Shown here in pieces: positions 58,021 through 64,000 of a stretch of DNA of 64,000 nt (the first letter of the stretch is position 1; every line of letters starts with the position of its first letter). A program made the position numbers and the translations under genes. Under the pieces are notes generated by a model, which ran no database searches, was not told the DNA's origin, and saw only the letters and a list, made by a program, of their open reading frames with translations. This DNA is from Adiantum capillus-veneris (taxonomy: Eukaryota; Streptophyta; Polypodiopsida; Polypodiales; Pteridaceae): NCBI GenBank assembly GCA_014529385.2, contig CM043968.1, positions 128,391,518 through 128,455,517 on the forward strand. The letters run 5' to 3'.

Positions 58021-59528
58021 AGTCTAAGGTCTTGCCTCTGCTTGTTTTGTAGTGTTTGGCACAAAGGTTTCTTTTGTGTTGAGATCCTAATAGTAAAAGG
58101 TCAAAGGTTAGAGAGGTTAAGTGTCACCACTTTTTCTCCAAAACAACCTTCTTTGTTACATTGTGCAGATATGTGCTTCAAATCCATGCTTATTAGAGGT
58201 GAGGAATCTCATCATAGTTATATTTTAGAAATGTTTACTCCCACTTTAATGGAGATACTTGCAAATTTGTACAACATATACTTAACAAGTGTCTTGATTA
58301 TACAGCCTGCAAATATTGAATTCATACATGGTTTTGTTTGAAGAACATGTCTCTAACGCGTCATGGTACAACGTGACCTCTTACTATGCTAGTTGGGTGA
58401 TGGTGTTTTCAACAATGGCTCAAGGAACCGGCATAACAGGAATCATTAACGATGGCACAAAGCACTCCTCAAGAAATTTGGCTCCCACTACACCAAGAAC
58501 CATTATGCTAACATGAAGAGATCCCTAGTAGGACAATACAACAGCTTTCCGTCAGCAACACACCCTCTCCTAACATGAGGGCACCCCCACCAAAGATATT
58601 TTTATGTGATATGTCACCCCATGAGCATACCATGTCATGGAATGGATGCAAGAACTATGACCGCCCTACCCCTATTAACTGTTCATGAATGTATGTTTAT
58701 CAAAGTCAATGAGCATAAATTTAGACTTTTTTGCTCGTTGATGTGTAAGAGCACTCTAGGCCTACCATATTTTGAGATTATTTATTAAGTTAAATAATAT
58801 TTGTAGACATTCAAAGTGTAGACTTGTTTTTGTTTGGTAAGATTGTACATGAGAAGACATGATAAAGTAAACGAGATCTTTAAGGAATAACCCTCAGTGA
58901 GATTTCTACCATGCACTTGTGACATCATATATCTCCTTGAATCCTTTGGTTTCTATCATTGTTGGGAGTTCATGCGAGGTCTATTTTTAAATTTTTAGTA
59001 ATAACTTTTGCTTGAATGAAATTTTGGTTGTTGTAAAGTTTGTACACAATCTAGGAGTTCATTCTGATTGTTTTCCTTCAGTTTCAAATTTTACCAAGGG
59101 CACTCCTTGGAAACCACTTTTGACGGTGTTAGGGTGAGATTTTGGGGAAGTTTTATATGTAGAAAATATAGCCCTTAACACAAGGAAAAACATTGGTTTT
59201 TGAATATTTTTAGATTCCATGGTTTTGATGCTCATTGGATCCCGTAGATTAAGGAAAAAGTAAGAAATTTTTGTTTTACATCATTTTTTTAGAAATTGCC
59301 AACTTGCACGTTGAATTTTTAAGAATCCGAGCAAGATATGACTTTTTTGCATCAGATGATGATGGAAGTGCACGACAAGATGAACAAATTCCTGTGAGAC
59401 AAGCCCGGACATATTTGGAGCCGATTGGGAGCTACAAGCTATTGAAAACAGCTCAAAAGTTTAACACTTTTATTTTTTTAAAAAAAAACTTATTATTGAA
59501 TCATTGCCAAACACTAAAATGTGATTGT
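58021..59528. other. Unassigned stretch with small ORFs
   Basis: ORFs at 58042-58341, 58316-58516 and 59271-59714 have no recognised motif. A frame near 58576-58690 reads MRAPPPKIFLCDMSPHEHTM and may be a coding relic. The rest is AT-rich and non-coding. Confidence 0.35.
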
Positions 59529-59674
59529 GTTTGCCATTTTAAGGCTCCAGGGACCCTCAACAAGAGGGGCCACAAGGGCGCGCAAAAGGGCCAAATAGTG
59601 ACCCCTAGTTGGCCATTTTGTGCACCCTTGTGGCCCCTCTTGTTGAAGGTCCCTGGGGCCTTAAAATGGAAAAC
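59529..59674. repeat. 146-bp near-perfect inverted repeat
   Basis: Arms of about 70 bp beginning GTTTGCCATTTTAAGGC and ending in its complement; centre near 59601. Both strands encode nearly the same peptide (KAPGTLNKRGHKGAQ / KAPGTFNKRGHKGAQ), a by-product of the symmetry. GC-rich compared with its flanks. Either a MITE-like foldback or a hairpin RNA source. Confidence 0.85.
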
Positions 59675-59737
59675 ATGCCCTTTTTTAATGCATGGCCATG
59701 AGATAGAGGTGTAGTGTTTGATGTACTCAAAGCAAGA

Positions 59738-59759
59738 CCCCCCCCCCCCCCCCCCCCCC
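59738..59759. repeat. Poly-C run of 22
   Basis: Uninterrupted C homopolymer. Confidence 0.9.
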
Positions 59760-59906
59760 ATTTTGCTATGTGTTCAAAGACGGATCAAAGGCTTTACAAT
59801 ATATGTATGCTGAAATGAAAATCAATTTTTATCTATAGAATAATGGAGCGTAAAAAATGATGTTTTGAATTTTTTGAAATATTTTTTTTATATATAGTGC
59901 ATGTTT

Positions 59907-60068
59907 TTTTTTTCTTTTGGAGGTCAAAAATGATTTTTTGACCATGAAAAAGGTTTGGGGGCCTTACAGGAGGGAAAAGTTGAAATTTATTTTTGTTTGA
60001 AAATTTTAAATTTTTAGTGTGCTTTAAATCCGGGCCAAAAAGTGGGAGAAAATAGGTCAAAGTGGTCC
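59907..60068. repeat. Left copy of a distant inverted repeat
   Basis: GAGGTCAAAAATG, TTTTTTGACCATGAAA, GGAGGGAAAA, TCCGGGCCAAAAAGTGGG and AGGTCAAAGTG occur in order and are matched in reverse complement at 63820-63985. Both copies border a C or G homopolymer. They may be ends of one element or two insertions of one family. Confidence 0.75.
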
Positions 60069-60070
60069 TT

Positions 60071-60643
60071 CCCCCCCCCTCCTCCCCATCCCTTTTCACT
60101 AACCACCTTCCTTACCTTCTCACTAGGTAATAGGCCATCAATACTCAAGAGGTGTAAGGCTACCTTGTCCCCCTACTTTTTTTAGGACATAGAGTGTGTC
60201 CATCACCCTCTTCTTATTGGATGACCTCTAATTAACCTTAATTCCAAAGGGCCCCTAGAGGGTTCATATTTTTCCTAATGAGCTATCTTAGAGACCTACT
60301 CATTTATTGTCCCTTCCAAAGATTGGGGTTCATTCTTGATGTCTCCCGAAGCAAGTGTATATCTGTCAATCACCTTCGAAGATGCTGAAGTCGGTTTTTT
60401 CACAAGAATTAATTCTTGATGTGCTAAGCAAATTCTTCATAGATGAACATTAGGAAAAATATTAACCCTCTAGGGGCCCTTTGGGATTAAGTTTAATTAG
60501 AGGCCAGCTACTAAGAAGAGGGTGGTGGACACACTCTATACCCTCAAAAAAGTAGGGGGACAAGGTAGCCTTATACCTCTTAATGGCTTCTTATCTAGTG
60601 AGAAGATAAGGGAGGTAGCTAGGGGAAAGGGATGAAGGGGGGG
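60071..60643. repeat. Foldback element, roughly 200-bp arms
   Basis: Left arm 60071-60280 and right arm 60448-60643 are reverse complements at about 85-90% by eye (AAGGCTACCTTGTCCCCCTA, CTCTAATTAA, AAAGGGCCCCTAGAGGGTT). The spacer is 167 bp. Typical of a foldback/MITE-type insertion; no ORF. Confidence 0.82.
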
Positions 60644-63600
60644 TGTGAGGGCCATGCCCAGGGACCATCGGTTGTACCATCTCCAAATGGATACATCGTG
60701 ATCTCTGGCATCCCTCCCGCTTGAGACCGACACCAAGACAAGACTCCTCCTGCTCTTTGATGCCAACTCAAGTGGGTGATAACATTGACTTTCTCTCATA
60801 TGGATCCTTTAGCTCAAAGCACCTTTGCTTACGAGTCCCACTCTCTAATCGATGTCATCAGACTAACTTTGAACTCAACTTCTAGGGTCAACTGGTGGGA
60901 GTTTTCTAATTCACCCTTGGGTCAAGGCCATTGACACTTTTTTCCCGGTTATGACCGAGCACAACCGTGAATGGTTCCCCTAAGATGAGTGTATTATAAT
61001 CTACACAAATCCCTCGATCCCAAGTTTCTCTCATGTTACATTGATCGAAAATCCTTTTCCTTGTCCTTGACTTAATTGCTAGTACAACATAAAATTGGGT
61101 TCAACTTTTCGACAAACAATTTAACCCTTCGGAATCCGCCAACCTCCCGAACTGTTTGATGAATGTACCTTTCCAAGGTAATACTATGATACTAGAAAAT
61201 AGTATTCCAATCATGTCGAACCAAGAATACATTTCAAGCATTTGGAAAGCAGCATGCAAACTATTGCATATCCTTGCAAATGTGCATTTATCAAGGTTGT
61301 TACCACCTTTCTCCTTTATAAAATATTTTTACGTCCTTTTTCTTATAATATTAGTAAAATTTTCTAGTTTTCTTTCAAGCAATCACATATACTCCTCCAG
61401 GCATATCCCTATCCTCCTCCTAGGACTCGGGTATCCTATCTCCTCTGCCACGTGTGGGGGCAGCGCCTTTACGCAGATTCCAATTCTTATTTTTCTTTAT
61501 CTTGTGTGGGAAAGGCTTCAAAGATAATCTACTTTAGGTTTCTTTTAAATCAATAATCCCAAGAAACAGAGCAAAGGTCCAGCTGATGAGGACAATTGCG
61601 GAATAGCCCATTTATGTTCTTAGCCTTTCTAAGGTTCCTTTTTACTAAACAATTTGAAGAGTTCCTTAATTAAATCACATCCTCCTCCCTCATCTTGGTC
61701 CCTCCATGGATCCTTTTTCCTTCCTCCTTTTCGGCATCAGGCTTACCCGGACTAGGCCAATTTCTAAACACATCCGCGGGTCCCATTCACGCGACCGGGA
61801 CACACTCCCATTCAATCCCATTTCTAGGATAGTGAATGAACCCGAGTTCAAAACATAGACCAAAGATTATCAGGCCAAGCCAAAAAAGATCATCCCCCGT
61901 TGTATCCCACAGGTAAATACATGTGCTGGCCTTTTTCCAAACACGAAGACAAGTTCAAACTTAAATCTCTATGTTATGCTAGGGCTATCCACGTCAATCT
62001 TCTCGATAAAGTTTTTTTATACTATTTTAAATTTAAATTAATTTCATTGAGTTATAATCCCTTAATTCCTATTTTCTTTTAATTTTTTATTCAAACAAAA
62101 CCTTAAGAAAACAATGAATCTCTTGGGAGTTTAAGGTTTTGTCTTGAGGTAAGTTTTGAGTTAAGCCCGACTTTGATGAATCCCATTTTGGTCATTTTTC
62201 ATCATTTGCCATCCATGGGGCATCTCCATGGAAGAAATGGGATTTTTATGTTCAAGCAACACGGTCACGACTTTCGTGAAGCTATCCCCTTACGGAATCC
62301 CCCCTTTGAATTTGCAAAACAAACTTGAAAGTAGCCAAACTTGAAATAGACAATGCATATGCTTTCTATAATGAGTTTTTCTTTGGTGTGTCTATGCGTG
62401 GTACACACAAAACTTCGAAATGCACCAGCTTGTAGTCTTGGACAATTAATCAGAAACTTCCTTTGAGTGCTTATGCGAGAGTGAAACCCTTCTATGCATG
62501 GTAGTGTCAAAATGGTGAAGTTCCTAAGAGTGGACATGCTAGTGTATCGTAAAACACGCATGTAAAAGTGTATGAATGATTAACAAATTATTCTTTAAGA
62601 AGGGATTTAGGCATACCTTTACTACCGCAGAGAGGATTAATTATGTTGCTAGAAGAAGCTTATGGTTTCGGAACTTTCCATTTGGTGAGAGGGAAAGGAG
62701 GGAATGACTTTATGGGAAATCCTCTTTTTCAATAAACTTCCTTAGATTATGATAAATTAACCTTCAAAACCTCAACTTTCCCTTGAGAAAATTAAGTATT
62801 AACTTAATTTACATTACTAAACAAAACCTTGCACATATACAACCAACATAGAAGTTATATCTTCCTCCTAAGCAAAAATGATTTCTTATGAAAATTGAAG
62901 AGCTTAAGCAAGAATTTAAGTAAGAATGAAAGTAAACATCTTTCAAGAATGAGAATTAACAAGATAACCTTATCTTAGTCTGTATATGGTAAGGTCTTCT
63001 CCTTGCTTTGGAAGAGTAACGACAAAATGTGTTGACATAGCCGGTTCTTTTCTGCTTCACTTTGTTTGAAGACCACCGATTTGGCTATGGAAAAAAGAGA
63101 TGTTAAAAAGATTCAAGATATGGAAAGCTTGAAGGTTAGGAGAGAGAAGGTGGAGAGTGTAATGGTAATTTTGATTATGGTTATGGTCATGGCTTCTCTT
63201 GAGGAGAGAGGTGTGTGTAGGGGTAGGTGTGAAGGAGGATTAGCTTTGGCTTTCATAGCTCACTATCAAGCTTACACTTTCAAAAATGTGAAGAGAAGTG
63301 TTTAATGAGTAGGGAAGGCCTCTTTTTAAACTTAATTTGATAAAACCCTTAACTTATATGGATAAGTTACTTTTTCATATCTTGATATCCTTTCTTCCTT
63401 TTCAAAGCTTCTTCAACAAGCTACTTATAGAGCAAGCTACTTTCCCAACAATGACTTATGCAACAAGCTACTTTCCCCAACAAGTGGCTTTTTCACCTTA
63501 ATACCCTTATTCTTTCTTTGCTTTCTTATGAATTTTTTTTTTCTTGAGATAAAACTAATATCCCATGCATTGGTTATACCCACATTCCCATGGTGAAAAC

Positions 63601-63779
63601 CGAAAGTGTCTCGTGGGTAGCTTTGCATTGGTTATATGCACGTTCCCATAGTGAAAACCAAAAGTGTCTCGTACATAACTAGGGTGCTTGACTATAGCCC
63701 AAATTTACTTGATCGTTTTTGAAAATTCGACGGCTTAGATATGTCATCAAGAGTAAAATTTAAGAGGAGGACCTTACAT
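60644..63779. other. Unassigned sequence between inverted copies
   Basis: ORFs at 61156-61527, 62265-62561 and 63066-63305 have no recognised motif. On the minus strand TTGGCATCAAAGAGCAGG at 60764-60747 resembles a Met-type primer site with changes, so an old LTR border may lie there. A unit of about 48 bp (GCATTGGTTATA start, CTCGT end) is repeated at 63567-63614 and 63625-63672. Confidence 0.4.
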
Positions 63780-63822
<43 letters not shown>

Positions 63823-63985
63823 TTTGACCTCTTTTCCCCCACTTTTTGGCCCGGATTTAAAAATACAATAAAATTTTATTTTATTTTTAAAAAAAATCGA
63901 GTTTTCCCTCCTTAAAAGATCCTTAAACCTATTTCATGGTCAAAAAACATTTTTGACCTCAAAAAGTCAAAAATATGCTCTAGCA
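63780..63985. repeat. 40-G homopolymer and right copy of the distant inverted repeat
   Basis: 63780-63819 is an unbroken G run. 63820-63985 is the reverse complement of 59907-60068 (CACTTTGACCT, CCCACTTTTTGGCCCGGATT, GGTCAAAAAACATTTTTGACC). Confidence 0.8.
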
Positions 63986-64000
63986 AAAAAAAAATCACAA

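Noticed and set aside
59271-59761. Two similar proteins encoded on opposite strands
   Set aside because: The similarity is a consequence of the inverted repeat at 59529-59674, not of paired genes.
60747-60764. Definite primer binding site of a minus-strand LTR element
   Set aside because: Only a partial match to the Met-type site and no paired LTR or polypurine tract could be found; noted in the stretch entry only.

Overview
The window looks like repeat-rich nuclear DNA from a large-genome land plant. It is made almost entirely of nested, decayed transposable elements. The evidence is Ty3/gypsy chromoviruses, a Tat/Athila-like gypsy element, Ty1/copia, an L1-like LINE, primer sites matching plant tRNA-Asp and initiator tRNA-Met, and many (CA)n/(GA)n tracts. 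I found no intact single-copy host gene, no rRNA or tRNA gene and no CRISPR array. Species cannot be decided from this; a fern-like or other large-genome plant is only a guess.

Layout. 1-1321: tail of a gypsy element (E) with W-x-P-K motifs, a polypurine tract and a 3' LTR. 2485-3049: a second LTR. 3055-4421: 3' remnant of the same family as the giant element below (end of its extra ORF plus LTR). 4422-7283: mostly non-coding, with a minus-strand leader/gag-like start and an LTR scrap. 7562-9617 and 18486-20521: gypsy element A, cut in two by element B. 9618-18485: chromovirus B, with two LTRs, 5-bp target duplication GACGA and an initiator-Met primer site. 20648-24680: short repeats and coding scraps. 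24682-26476: eroded minus-strand gene, perhaps a DNA-transposon protein. 27278-28526: copia pol on the minus strand. 28527-32880: L1-like LINE on the minus strand. 33990-34987 and 54705-57000: chromovirus D on the minus strand, split by the giant element. 34988-54704: the giant element. 57001-64000: small unassigned ORFs and several inverted repeats.

The centrepiece is the 19.7-kb giant element. It has about 930-bp LTRs, a perfect ATCAT target duplication and a tRNA-Asp primer site. Order: LTR, leader with a 24-nt palindrome family, extra N-terminal module, gag with zinc knuckles, protease 1, RT, RNase H, first integrase-type zinc domain, second zinc domain plus integrase core, a second retropepsin-like domain, a basic tail with W-x-P-K motifs, an internal polypurine tract, a second palindrome cluster, a 3.4-kb extra ORF (globular, coiled coil, conserved C-terminal domain), PPT, LTR. 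The second protease after integrase, the doubled zinc domain and the palindrome family are the least expected parts. The copy is defective: internal stops, frameshifts, a 53-bp duplication and YMDN at the RT active site. Its LTRs differ by roughly 5% by eye.
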